Shown piece by piece: positions 10,519 to 18,926 of a DNA stretch of 64,000 nt. A program made the position numbers and the translations under genes. Below the pieces are notes generated by a model. That model saw only the letters and a list, made by a program, of their open reading frames with translations. It did no database searches and was not told the DNA's origin. Source of the DNA: Nakamurella sp040546275 (GTDB lineage Bacteria > Actinomycetota > Actinomycetes > Mycobacteriales > Nakamurellaceae); contig NZ_JBEPNO010000002.1 of the NCBI RefSeq assembly GCF_040546275.1, positions 248,001 through 312,000 of the forward strand, read 5' to 3'. The stretch's first letter is position 1, and every line of letters starts with the position of its first letter.

Positions 10519-10605
10519 TCCTCAGTGTGCCGTAGGGCACTGGCAGGGCTCCAAGCCCTGCAACGACGCGGCAGCGGGCGTCGAGGATGTGGCAGGGTTG
10601 GATCT

Positions 10606-10902
10606 GTGAGTTGGCAGAACGTCCTGAACGGTATCGACGCCGTCGAGTCGTGGTTGTCCGGCGTCTCCTACTGGATCCAGGTGCCGGTCCTGCTGCTCGT
10701 TCTGTTGCCGGCGGTGTGGGCGTTGGCCGGCCTGGTCGACAGGGTGGTCGAGAAGTTGCTCTGGCCGCACACCCGCCGGGAGATGCGGCTGGCCGCTGCC
10801 GACGCCATTGCGCGTCACGACGCCATCGTCCGTGACGGAGTCCCGGTACCCGAAACCCTGGCTCCGGAGATTCGGGAACACGCGCGGGGGTCGGCCGGAT
10901 GA
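10606..10902 (+). CDS. Small membrane protein upstream of hemW
   Basis: A 98-residue protein beginning at a GTG (MSWQNVL). One strong hydrophobic segment at about residues 24-43 (IQVPVLLLVLLPAVWALAGL) is followed by a basic, helical cytoplasmic tail with a WPHTRREMR motif. I do not recognise the family. Its stop overlaps the ATG of the following 31-codon gene by 4 nt (ATGA), and that gene is in turn 4 bases from hemW. It may therefore be co-transcribed and perhaps act as a membrane partner, which is inference. Confidence 0.6.
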   Translation: MSWQNVLNGIDAVESWLSGVSYWIQVPVLLLVLLPAVWALAGLVDRVVEKLLWPHTRREMRLAAADAIARHDAIVRDGVPVPETLAPEIREHARGSAG

Positions 10903-10994
10903 GCAGGCCGCTGCCCTCGGTCAGCCGGCGGTGGATGAGCATCGCACTGGTGGCCATGCTCGTCGTGGCCCTGGCCTACTCGATCTGGCGCTGA
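10899..10994 (+). CDS. 31-residue single-span membrane peptide
   Basis: A very short gene starting at the ATG that overlaps the previous stop. The product begins with a basic head (SRPLPSVSRRW) and then one hydrophobic helix (SIALVAMLVVALAYSIW) ending in Arg. The clean amphipathic layout, the ATGA coupling and the 4-base gap to hemW support it as a real membrane peptide rather than chance, though no family is recognised. Confidence 0.5.
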   Translation: MSRPLPSVSRRWMSIALVAMLVVALAYSIWR

Positions 10995-10998
10995 GACC

Positions 10999-12225
10999 TT
11001 GCCGTCCACCCTCCCTGACGGAGATCCCGTCCCCGTCGACGGCTCGCTGCCCGACCAGGCCTACGTCGGCTCGGCGGATCGATCGCTGTCGATCTACCTC
11101 CACGTCCCGTTCTGCGCGACCCGTTGCGGGTACTGCGATTTCAACACCTATACCGCGGGCGAGCTCGGGACGTCGGCGTCACCGGACTCCTGGTTCGCCG
11201 CAGCCGAGGCCGAGATCGATTTGGCCGCAGAGGTACTGCGGCGTGACGGCGACGATCGAGCGGTGTCGACGGTGTTCGTCGGGGGAGGAACGCCGTCGCT
11301 GATGGGTGCCGAGCGTCTCGGTGGCCTGCTGGCCCGGATCGACGGGGCGCTGGGTCTGGCGCCGGGTGCCGAGGTCACCACCGAGGCGAATCCGGAGTCC
11401 ACCGACCGGGCGTTGCTCGACGGTCTTCGTTCTGCCGGCTACACGAGGCTGTCGCTCGGCATGCAGTCCACCGATCCCGGGGTGCTGCGGGTGCTCGAGC
11501 GGACCCACACGCCCGGTCGGCCGCTGGAGGTGGTCCGTTGGGCGAGGGAGGCGGGATTCGCGCACGTCAACCTGGACCTCATCTACGGGACGCCGGGGGA
11601 GACCGACACCCAGTTCGCGGATTCGCTGCACGCCGCGATCGGAGCCGGTGTCGACCACGTGTCCGCCTACTCGCTGATCGTCGAGCCCGGCACCGCGATG
11701 GCAAGGGCCGTGCGGACCGGACGACTGCCCATGCCGGCCGAGGATGTGCTGGCCGACCGCTACCTGATCGCGGACCGGCTGCTGACCGGGGCCGGGCTGC
11801 ACTGGTACGAGGTCTCGAACTGGGCTGCGGACGAGGCGTCGAGGTGCCGGCACAACCTGGCCTACTGGCGCGGCGGCGACTGGTGGGGCGTCGGGCCGGG
11901 TGCTCATTCGCACGTCGGTGGCGTCCGCTGGTGGAACGTCAAGCACCCGCACGCCTACGCCACGGCGCTGGCGCAGGGCCGTTCCCCCGGGTACGCCCGC
12001 GAGGTGCTGGACGACGACGCCCGCCGGACGGAGGACGTACTCCTGCGCCTGCGGCTGCTCGAGGGTCTGCCGCTGGCCACCCTGGGGGAGTCGGGACGGA
12101 TAGAGGCCGGGCTCTGCGCCGCCGAGGGTCTGCTCGACCCCGAGGTGCTGGCCAGGGGCCACGCGGTACTCACCCGGCGGGGGCGCCTGCTGGCCGACGG
12201 CATCGCCATCCGCCTGCTGGACTGA
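10999..12225 (+). CDS. hemW: Radical SAM haem chaperone HemW
   Basis: HemW binds haem and delivers it to apo-proteins; it was long misannotated as oxygen-independent coproporphyrinogen oxidase. The 408-residue protein has the radical SAM cluster motif CATRCGYCDF (Cx3Cx2C) followed by FVGGGTPSL, the conserved ANPES strand, and the HemW-type HNLAYW...GVGPGAHSH segment. It starts at TTG 10999, four bases after the small membrane gene; no ATG or GTG gives a better fit. The N-terminal PLPDQAYVG-like preface is typical of actinobacterial members. It converges on the next gene with a 5-base gap. Confidence 0.92.
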   Translation: MPSTLPDGDPVPVDGSLPDQAYVGSADRSLSIYLHVPFCATRCGYCDFNTYTAGELGTSASPDSWFAAAEAEIDLAAEVLRRDGDDRAVSTVFVGGGTPSLMGAERLGGLLARIDGALGLAPGAEVTTEANPESTDRALLDGLRSAGYTRLSLGMQSTDPGVLRVLERTHTPGRPLEVVRWAREAGFAHVNLDLIYGTPGETDTQFADSLHAAIGAGVDHVSAYSLIVEPGTAMARAVRTGRLPMPAEDVLADRYLIADRLLTGAGLHWYEVSNWAADEASRCRHNLAYWRGGDWWGVGPGAHSHVGGVRWWNVKHPHAYATALAQGRSPGYAREVLDDDARRTEDVLLRLRLLEGLPLATLGESGRIEAGLCAAEGLLDPEVLARGHAVLTRRGRLLADGIAIRLLD

Positions 12226-12230
12226 ACCGG

Positions 12231-12569
12231 CTACCGCGCCGGATCCGGGGAAGCACCGATCGAGGTCCCCCGAAGGTCCTCCAGATTGAGGATGCGCACG
12301 TGGATGACGGTGCGCTGCTGCAGTGCGGCGCGGAGGGCACGGTGCAGGCCGTCCTCGAGGAACACCTCGCCGGCCCAGAACACGGCGTGCGGGAAGAGGT
12401 CGCCGTAGAACGTCGAATCCTCGTCGAGCAGGGTGTCGAGACGGAGCTCGCGCTTGGTGGTGACCAACTCGTCGAGGCGGATCTGCCGGGGCGGGATCTT
12501 CGCCCAGTCGCGCATGGAGAAGCCGTGATCCGGGTACGGACGACCGTCGCGGACATCCTTGAAGATCAT
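12231..12569 (-). CDS. Conserved actinobacterial protein next to hrcA
   Basis: A 112-residue soluble protein starting MIFKDVRDGRPYPDHGFSMRDW, with a PPRQIRLDELVTTKRELRLDTLL segment and an FPHAVFWAGEVFLEDGLHRAL core. Small proteins in the same place beside hrcA occur in mycobacteria (Rv2375 region, from memory), but no function is known to me. A GGAGG ribosome site 8 nt before the ATG at 12569 fixes the start, although the frame is open further upstream. It is transcribed away from hrcA, and the shared 216-base intergenic region contains the CIRCE-like element. Confidence 0.75.
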   Translation of the reverse strand: MIFKDVRDGRPYPDHGFSMRDWAKIPPRQIRLDELVTTKRELRLDTLLDEDSTFYGDLFPHAVFWAGEVFLEDGLHRALRAALQQRTVIHVRILNLEDLRGTSIGASPDPAR

Positions 12570-12649
12570 TGCGTGGTCCTCCGGTGGCTGCTGGCGACCC
12601 TCAGGGTATCGGTCCGGGCCCCACGGGTTCCCTCCCACGGCGCTTACAC

Positions 12650-12676
12650 TTGGCAGACGGGCCCGGAGAGTGCCAA
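12650..12676. promoter_or_regulatory. Degenerate CIRCE operator for HrcA
   Basis: TTGGCAGAC, nine bases, then GAGTGCCAA. The known CIRCE consensus is TTAGCACTC-N9-GAGTGCTAA. The spacing is exact, the right arm differs at one base and the left arm at three (one a complementary change). It lies 110 bases before hrcA, as expected for autoregulation of the hrcA-dnaJ operon by HrcA. Confidence 0.7.
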
Positions 12677-12785
12677 TCGCCGTGGGGTCGACAACGGTCC
12701 TGGGGCGTGAGTCTGCGCCGTCCGAACGGCCCGTGCCGTGATCGCGCAGCTGCGTCGGTTTCAGAACAAGGTCGGGAGGTGAGAT

Positions 12786-13808
12786 GTGTCAGCCGAGGAC
12801 AGGCGCTTCGAGGTGCTGCGCGCCATCGTCGCCGACTACGTCGCCACCCACGAGCCCGTCGGCTCGAGGGCACTGGTCGACCGTCATCACCTCCGGGTCT
12901 CACCGGCCACCATCCGCAGCGACATGGCGGTGCTGGAGGACGAGGGCTACATCGCCCAGCCCCACACCTCGGCGGGCCGTATTCCCACCGACAAGGGCTA
13001 CCGCCTCTTCGTCGACCGGTTGTCGCAGGTCAAGCCCCTGTCGGTGGGGGAGCGCAAGGCCATCCAGTCGTTCCTCGCCGAGGGTGTCGACCTCGACGAC
13101 GTCCTGCGCCGGTCGGTGCGGCTGCTCGCGCAGCTGACCAGGCAGGTCGCCGTCGTGCAGTACCCCAACCTGACCAGGTCCATCGTCCGTCACGTCGAAG
13201 TGGTCTCGCTCGGCGCGAATCGCCTGCTGCTGGTCGTGATCACCGACACCGGCCGGGTCGAGCAGCGCGTCATCGAGGTCGAGCAACCGGTCACCGACGA
13301 ACTTGTCACCTCGCTCCGGGCGACCCTTGCGACGCACATCACCGGGCGGCGCTTCTCCGAAGCCGCCGACGGCCTGCGCCTGCTCGCGGGTACCGCGGAT
13401 CCCGAGTCGCAGGAGACCGTCAGCGCGGCGGTGTCCGTTCTGCTGGACGCGCTGGTGGAGCACCCGGAGGGACGGTTGGTGCTGTCCGGTACCTCACATG
13501 CCACCGGCGCCTGGGCCGACCAGCCCGGAAGCCTGCGCGGCGTGCTGGAGGCGCTCGACGAGCAGGTCACCCTGCTGAAGTTGCTCGCCGTCCTCCAGGC
13601 TCCGGACGCGGTGATGGTGTCCATCGGCCAGGAGAACGATGATGCGAACCTATCGACCTCCGCGCTCGTGTCCGCCGGCTATGGGAGCGGCGACATGCTG
13701 ATGGGCGGTCTGGCCGTGGTGGGCCCGACCAGAATGGATTACCCCGGCACGATGGCCGCCGTCCGGGCGGTTGCCCGGTACGTCGGCGAGATCGTGGCCG
13801 GACGCTGA
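12786..13808 (+). CDS. hrcA: Heat-inducible transcription repressor HrcA
   Basis: Represses class I heat-shock genes by binding CIRCE inverted repeats; folding of HrcA by GroEL/ES sets its activity. The 340-residue protein has the N-terminal winged helix (LRAIVADYVATHEPVGSRAL and SPATIRSDM) with the family HTSAGR-PTDKGYR motif, then the GAF-like dimer and C-terminal domains. The GTG at 12786 follows a strong GGGAGGTGA ribosome site. It is first in a hrcA-dnaJ-rsmE operon with a CIRCE-like site upstream. Confidence 0.95.
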   Translation: MSAEDRRFEVLRAIVADYVATHEPVGSRALVDRHHLRVSPATIRSDMAVLEDEGYIAQPHTSAGRIPTDKGYRLFVDRLSQVKPLSVGERKAIQSFLAEGVDLDDVLRRSVRLLAQLTRQVAVVQYPNLTRSIVRHVEVVSLGANRLLLVVITDTGRVEQRVIEVEQPVTDELVTSLRATLATHITGRRFSEAADGLRLLAGTADPESQETVSAAVSVLLDALVEHPEGRLVLSGTSHATGAWADQPGSLRGVLEALDEQVTLLKLLAVLQAPDAVMVSIGQENDDANLSTSALVSAGYGSGDMLMGGLAVVGPTRMDYPGTMAAVRAVARYVGEIVAGR

Positions 13809-13890
13809 ATTGTGGCCACCGACCCGAGGTGACCTGCACCTACTTCACCAGACTTCACCAGACGATTGAAACGAAACAGGAGTTCACCAG

Positions 13891-15042
13891 GTGGCACGGG
13901 ACTATTACGGCCTGCTCGGCGTGGCCAACAATGCGTCGGCCGACGAGATCAAGCGCGCCTACCGCAAGCTGGCCCGCGAACTGCACCCCGACGTCAACCC
14001 TGACCCGGCCGCCCAGCAGAAGTTCAAAGAGGTCACCGCGGTCTACGAGGTGCTGTCCGACCCGGCCAAGCGCCAGGTGGTCGACCTCGGCGGCGACCCG
14101 CTCTCGCCCGGCGGTGGCGGAGGTGCCGGCGGCGGCACGGGCGATCCGTTCGGCGGCGCCGGAGTCGGCCTCGGCGACATCATGGACGCTTTCTTCGGCG
14201 GCGGCGGGCAACGCTCCCGTGGTCCGCGGTCCCGGGTCCGTCAGGGCGACGACGCATTGATCCCGGTTGATCTGACCCTCGAGGAGTGCGCCACCGGGGT
14301 GGCCAAGGACATCGCGGTGGACACCGCCACCCTCTGCTCGGTCTGCCACGGATCCGGCTGTGCCGAAGGCACGCACCCCGAGACCTGCGACACCTGCAAG
14401 GGTGCCGGTGAGATCCAGCAGGTCCAGCGGTCGCTGCTCGGACAGGTCATCACCTCCCGTCCGTGCCCCGTGTGCCGTGGCTTCGGCGAGGTCATCCCGG
14501 AGCCGTGCCGCCAGTGCAACGGCGACGGCAGGGTTCGCACCCGACGGACCGTCCGCGCCAACATCCCCGCAGGCGTCGGCGACGGCATCCGCGTCCGCCT
14601 GTCCGGCCAGGGTGAGGTCGGCCCCGGCGGCGGCGCTCCCGGTGACCTGTACGTCGAGGTCCGGGAACTGCAGCACGACAAGTTCACCCGCGACGGCATC
14701 GATCTGCACTGCACGGTCCACCTGCCGATGACGGCCGCGGCGCTCGGTACCTCGATGGCCCTGCAGACCCTCGGGTCGCTGGAGGATCTCGACATCCAAC
14801 CCGGCACCCAGTCCGGCACCGTCATCATGCTGCGGAACCAGGGGATGCCCCGCCTCCGTGGGACCGGTTCGGGCAACCTGCACGTGCATCTCGAAGTCGT
14901 CACCCCGACCAGGGTCGAGGGTCGCCAGGCCGAGCTCATCCGTGAGCTCGCCACCCTCCGCGGGGAAGAGCAGCCGGAGCTGGCCACCCGTGGCCACGGT
15001 GGGCTGTTCTCCCGGATCCGCGATTCCTTCGTCGGAAGGTGA
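13891..15042 (+). CDS. dnaJ: Chaperone DnaJ (DnaJ2 type)
   Basis: Hsp40 co-chaperone that stimulates DnaK ATPase and delivers clients. The 383-residue protein has the full type I layout: J domain with the HPD tripeptide (ELHPDVNP), a Gly-rich linker with GGG runs, four zinc-binding Cys repeats (CSVCHGSG, CDTCKGAG, CPVCRGFG, CRQCNGDG) and the C-terminal substrate domains. It has a GTG start with AGGAG upstream. Being in the hrcA operon rather than with dnaK marks it as the DnaJ2 paralogue of actinobacteria. Its stop overlaps the rsmE start (GTGA). Confidence 0.96.
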   Translation: MARDYYGLLGVANNASADEIKRAYRKLARELHPDVNPDPAAQQKFKEVTAVYEVLSDPAKRQVVDLGGDPLSPGGGGGAGGGTGDPFGGAGVGLGDIMDAFFGGGGQRSRGPRSRVRQGDDALIPVDLTLEECATGVAKDIAVDTATLCSVCHGSGCAEGTHPETCDTCKGAGEIQQVQRSLLGQVITSRPCPVCRGFGEVIPEPCRQCNGDGRVRTRRTVRANIPAGVGDGIRVRLSGQGEVGPGGGAPGDLYVEVRELQHDKFTRDGIDLHCTVHLPMTAAALGTSMALQTLGSLEDLDIQPGTQSGTVIMLRNQGMPRLRGTGSGNLHVHLEVVTPTRVEGRQAELIRELATLRGEEQPELATRGHGGLFSRIRDSFVGR

Positions 15043-15791
15043 GTCCGGAACTCCCGTCCGGCGCACCGTTCTTCCTGGTCGAATCCCTGCCGTCCGCCGG
15101 ACCTTTCGTGCTCGACGGGCCGGAGGGGCGGCACGCCTCGGTGGTCCGGCGGATGCGGATCGGTGAAGCGATGGTCCTCACGTCCGGCGATGGACGGCTG
15201 GCGGTGGCCACGGTGACCGCGGTCGCCAAGGGAAGCGTGCAGGTGCTCGTCGGGCCGGTCACCCTCGTCGCGCCACCGCCCGTCATCGTGACGCTGGTGC
15301 AGGCCCTGCCCAAGGGCGAACGCAGCGAGTTGGCCGTGGATCTGGCCACCGAGGCCGGTGTCGACGCGCTCGTCCCCTGGGCGGCGTCCCGGTGCGTGGC
15401 TCGGTGGACCCCCGCCGAGAAGGCGGCCAAGGGGGTGCAGCGCTGGCAGACCATCGCACGGGAAGCGGCCAAGCAGTCCCGTCGGGCCGTCGTTCCGGCC
15501 GTCGCGTCGATGGCGAGCACCGCCGACGTCGCCGGGCTGATCGCCGAGTCCGCAGGTGCGCTCGTGCTCCACGAGGCCGGATCCGTCCTGATCACCGACG
15601 CGGTGCTGCCGTCGGCCGGCAATCTGCTGCTCGTCGTCGGGCCGGAGGGTGGCATCTCGCCGCAGGAAATCGACACCTTCCGGGCTGCCGGGGCCCAGGT
15701 GGTGCGGCTGGGGCCGGAAGTCCTGCGAACATCAACCGCAGCGGCGGTCGCGCTGGGCGCGCTCGGCGTGTTGAGTCACAGATGGGTCTGA
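15039..15791 (+). CDS. rsmE: 16S rRNA m3U1498 methyltransferase RsmE
   Basis: SPOUT-class SAM-dependent methyltransferase that modifies U1498 of 16S rRNA. The 250-residue protein has an N-terminal PUA-like domain (GRHASVVRRMRIGEAM) and a C-terminal knotted domain with the signatures LVQALPKGERSE, VGPEGGISPQE and LGPEVLRTSTAA. The GTG start overlaps the dnaJ stop by 4 nt, so translation is coupled. This dnaJ-rsmE adjacency is common in Gram-positive bacteria. Confidence 0.94.
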   Translation: MSPELPSGAPFFLVESLPSAGPFVLDGPEGRHASVVRRMRIGEAMVLTSGDGRLAVATVTAVAKGSVQVLVGPVTLVAPPPVIVTLVQALPKGERSELAVDLATEAGVDALVPWAASRCVARWTPAEKAAKGVQRWQTIAREAAKQSRRAVVPAVASMASTADVAGLIAESAGALVLHEAGSVLITDAVLPSAGNLLLVVGPEGGISPQEIDTFRAAGAQVVRLGPEVLRTSTAAAVALGALGVLSHRWV

Positions 15792-15854
15792 CCCACCGAT
15801 GGGCCATGGCAAGCCAAGTTGGGTGACGGAGCGACAGGTGCGGGGGATCGGTAG

Positions 15855-16640
15855 ATGACAGTCGTGCAGGAGTACCGCTACGGCTCGCACCCCAGCCAGT
15901 TCGTTCGGATGCACCTGCCCTCGGGCGACCAGTTACCGGTGGTCGTCGTCGTGCACGGTGGTTTCTGGCGGTCCAGGTACGACGTCTCCCTCGCCGAACC
16001 ACTGGCGGCCGACCTGGCCAAGTACGGTGTCGCCGCGGCTGCGGTGGAGTACCGCCGGGTCGGTGACGGTGGCGGGTGGCCGACCACGATGGCCGATGTG
16101 GCCAGGGCCGTCGATCACCTGGCGACCGCGGGGCAGTACGTCGCCGAAGGTCGGCTGCGGCTGGATCGTGTTGCGGCCGTTGGCCATTCGGCCGGCGGCC
16201 AGTTGGCCACCTGGCTCACCCACCGGGCCAGCCTGCGTTCGGGCACCGCGGGCTCGATCACCCCGTCCTCGAACTACGTGCCGATCATCGGGGCGGTCTC
16301 GCAGGCCGGGGTGCTCGACCTGGTCGGCGCGTCGAACGAGCGTCTCGGCAACGGCGCAGCGGACGACCTGATGCAGGGGGCGGCCCGCTCCGTCCCGCAG
16401 CGCTACCACCACTCATCGCCGCTGGCGCATGTCGGGGACGGCGCTCGGGTGGTGTGCGTGCACGGCGATTCCGACGAGGACGTCCCGCTGTCGCAGTCGC
16501 AGCGTTACGTCGACGCAGCCGTACGGGCCGGCGACCCGGCGCGGCTGGTCATCCTCCCCGGGGTCGGGCACATGGAACTGGTCGACGTCGGCAACGACGC
16601 CTGGGCGGTCTGCCGGGACTCGCTCCTGCAGATGGTGTGA
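15855..16640 (+). CDS. Alpha/beta hydrolase (esterase/kynurenine formamidase-like)
   Basis: A 261-residue cytosolic serine hydrolase of the BD-FAE/esterase group. The oxyanion motif HGGFW at about residue 35, the nucleophile elbow GHSAGG, an acidic residue in VHGDSDEDVP and the catalytic His in GVGHMELVD form a complete triad. The nearest named relatives are kynurenine formamidase and short-chain acyl-peptide hydrolases, but no tryptophan catabolic genes are nearby, so substrate is unknown. It follows rsmE by 63 bases in the same direction. Confidence 0.82.
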   Translation: MTVVQEYRYGSHPSQFVRMHLPSGDQLPVVVVVHGGFWRSRYDVSLAEPLAADLAKYGVAAAAVEYRRVGDGGGWPTTMADVARAVDHLATAGQYVAEGRLRLDRVAAVGHSAGGQLATWLTHRASLRSGTAGSITPSSNYVPIIGAVSQAGVLDLVGASNERLGNGAADDLMQGAARSVPQRYHHSSPLAHVGDGARVVCVHGDSDEDVPLSQSQRYVDAAVRAGDPARLVILPGVGHMELVDVGNDAWAVCRDSLLQMV

Positions 16641-16663
16641 GCGCTACGCGGTACTTTCAGCTC

Positions 16664-17008
16664 ATGGCCGAATGCTTGTTCTGCATGATCGTCGCCGGCA
16701 AGATCCCGGCGACCCTGGTCCACACCGACGATGAGGTGGTGGCCTTCCGCGACATCAATCCGCAGGCGCCGGTGCATGTGCTCGTCGTCCCCCGGGCGCA
16801 CTATGCGAATGTCGGCGAGGTCGCAGCCGCCGATCCGGCGCTGGTGGGAGCCCTGGTGAGCGCCGCGAAGTCGATCGCGGCCGCCGAGGGACACGAGGGA
16901 TCTGGCTATCGGCTGATCTTCAACACCGGGGCCGACGCCGGCCAGACCGTCTTCCACGCCCACCTGCACCTGCTCGCCGGAACCGGACTACGCATGACCA
17001 TGGCGTGA
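16664..17008 (+). CDS. HIT-family nucleotide-binding hydrolase
   Basis: A 114-residue histidine-triad protein; family members hydrolyse AMP-linked substrates such as adenosine phosphoramidates. The triad HAHLHLL near the C-terminus is intact, and the start MAECLFCMIVAGKIPATLV carries the two-Cys pattern seen in HinT-like proteins. The ATG at 16664 lies 23 bases after the hydrolase stop. A HIT gene between rsmE and phoH is a recurrent order in actinobacteria. Confidence 0.9.
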   Translation: MAECLFCMIVAGKIPATLVHTDDEVVAFRDINPQAPVHVLVVPRAHYANVGEVAAADPALVGALVSAAKSIAAAEGHEGSGYRLIFNTGADAGQTVFHAHLHLLAGTGLRMTMA

Positions 17009-17158
17009 CCGGGTACTTGCCGGAGGTGCCGGTCGGGCCTTCGGCTGGATCGTCGCCATCTCAGTGGCGTCGTCGGCGATAGAATCTCTACAGTAGGTCG
17101 AATCCTCCGCTCCACCCCCGCACCATCGACGAGAGAACGAAGGCAGGCAGCGCTACCA

Positions 17159-18286
17159 GTGCCGGAATCCCCCATGGCCGCGCAGGCGAACCCCGACCCG
17201 AGTGCTGGGAGGTCCCAGACGCCGCGCGGAATCGCCCCGGCGCAGGGCAAGGCCGAGTTCACCCTGGTGGTCGCGGACGAGAGAGCAATGGTCGGTCTGC
17301 TGGGTTCACGCGACCTGCTGCTACGGATGCTCGAGGAGCACCTGGCCGCCGACATCCACGTGCGCGGCAACCGGATCACCCTCCGCGGACCGGACGCCGA
17401 CGTCGCCTTCGCCGAGCGCGTCATCCGAGAACTCCTGACGCTGCAGGAGTCCGGCTCCGTCATCACGCCCGATGCAGTGCGGCGCACCATCGGGATGCTG
17501 ACCAATGCCGAGTCCTCCGACACCGATTCCGAATCGCCGTCCCAGGTGTTGGGACTCAACATCATCTCCCGTCGCGGTCGCGTCATCCGCCCGAAGACGC
17601 TGAACCAGAAACGCTACGTCGACGCGATCGACCACAACACCATCACCTTCGGCATCGGCCCGGCCGGCACCGGCAAGACCTACCTGGCGATGGCCAAGGC
17701 GATCCAGTCGCTGCAGGCCAAGCAGGTCAGCCGGATCATCCTGACGCGCCCCGCGGTCGAGGCCGGCGAGCGGCTCGGCTACCTGCCCGGCACGCTCTCG
17801 GACAAGATCGACCCGTACCTGCGGCCGCTGTACGACGCGCTGCACGACATGCTCGACCCGGAGTCGATCCCGCGTCTGATGGCGGCCGGGACGATCGAGG
17901 TCGCGCCGCTCGCCTACATGCGCGGCCGGACCCTCAACGAGGCGTACATCATTCTCGACGAGGCCCAGAACACCACGGCCGAGCAGATGAAGATGTTCCT
18001 GACGAGGCTCGGTTTCGGCTCGAAGATGGTGATCACGGGTGACGTCACCCAGATCGACCTGCCCGGCGGGCAGCCGTCAGGTCTGCGGGTGGTCAGAGAC
18101 ATCCTGGCGGGCGTCGAGGACGTCTCGTTCTCGCTCCTGACGTCCGAGGACGTGGTCCGGCACCGGCTGGTCGGTGACATCGTCGACGCCTACGCCCGCT
18201 GGGACGAGGTCAACGCCGACGCGGCACCCGACCACCAGGATCGCCGGCTCGGCCACAACAACACCCGCCGCGGCAGCGGCAGATGA
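17159..18286 (+). CDS. phoH: PhoH-like ATPase
   Basis: Predicted ATPase/helicase with a P-loop; relatives are linked to RNA metabolism and stress. The 375-residue protein has an N-terminal KH-like region (about 30-120), then Walker A GPAGTGKT, the motif LTRPAVEAGERLGYLPG, and Walker B AYIILDEAQN. The start may be GTG 17159 or ATG 17174, neither with a strong ribosome site. A TAGAAT hexamer at 17080-17085 is a possible -10 in the upstream gap. It is followed after 28 bases by ybeY, as in most actinobacteria. Confidence 0.92.
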   Translation: MPESPMAAQANPDPSAGRSQTPRGIAPAQGKAEFTLVVADERAMVGLLGSRDLLLRMLEEHLAADIHVRGNRITLRGPDADVAFAERVIRELLTLQESGSVITPDAVRRTIGMLTNAESSDTDSESPSQVLGLNIISRRGRVIRPKTLNQKRYVDAIDHNTITFGIGPAGTGKTYLAMAKAIQSLQAKQVSRIILTRPAVEAGERLGYLPGTLSDKIDPYLRPLYDALHDMLDPESIPRLMAAGTIEVAPLAYMRGRTLNEAYIILDEAQNTTAEQMKMFLTRLGFGSKMVITGDVTQIDLPGGQPSGLRVVRDILAGVEDVSFSLLTSEDVVRHRLVGDIVDAYARWDEVNADAAPDHQDRRLGHNNTRRGSGR

Positions 18287-18314
18287 CCTGCTTCTCGGAC
18301 AGCGGGAATGCATC

Positions 18315-18917
18315 GTGAGCATTGAAATCGCGAACGAGTCCGGGGTTGGTGTCGATGAGCTGTCGTTGGTGTCGGTGTCCCGGTTCGCGCTCGCGAAGAT
18401 GGGGATCAACTCGCTCGCCGAGTTGTCGATCCTGCTGATGGACGTCGACGCGATGACCGAACTCCACATCAAGTGGATGGACGAGCCCGGGCCAACCGAC
18501 GTCATGAGCTTCCCGATGGACGAGTTGGAGACCGCCCGCCGTCCGGACGAGGCCGGTCCCGGCCCGGCTCTGCTGGGCGACGTGGTGCTCTGCCCGGCGG
18601 TGGCTCTCGAGCAGGCCGGCCAGGCCGGCCACTCGCTCGACGACGAACTGCACCTGCTCACCGTCCACGGCATCCTGCATCTGCTCGGTTACGACCACGT
18701 CGAACCGGGTGACGAACGGAAGATGTTCAAGCTGCAGAACGAATTGCTCGACGACTGGCGCGAGGAACGCGAGCGCGAGGCCTACCGCGCCCGGCTGGCC
18801 GCCGTCGACGCCGCCGTGCTGGACGTGGTGGCAGAGGATCCGGCCGAGCCCGGCGAGGCGGCCGACAGGGCCGCCGGGGACCAACCCGCCGACGACGTTC
18901 CAGCCGGTCGGGAGTGA
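18315..18917 (+). CDS. ybeY: Endoribonuclease/rRNA maturation factor YbeY
   Basis: Single-strand-specific metalloendoribonuclease that acts in 16S rRNA 3' maturation and ribosome quality control. The zinc motif HGILHLLGYDH is intact, and the conserved WMDEPGPTDVMSFPMDE stretch is present. From the GTG at 18315 (GGGAA upstream) the protein is 200 residues; the last 45 residues are an acidic Ala/Glu-rich tail beyond the usual domain. It sits between phoH and corC with short gaps, so it is co-transcribed. Confidence 0.93.
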   Translation: MSIEIANESGVGVDELSLVSVSRFALAKMGINSLAELSILLMDVDAMTELHIKWMDEPGPTDVMSFPMDELETARRPDEAGPGPALLGDVVLCPAVALEQAGQAGHSLDDELHLLTVHGILHLLGYDHVEPGDERKMFKLQNELLDDWREEREREAYRARLAAVDAAVLDVVAEDPAEPGEAADRAAGDQPADDVPAGRE

Positions 18918-18926
18918 TCTAGGCCG

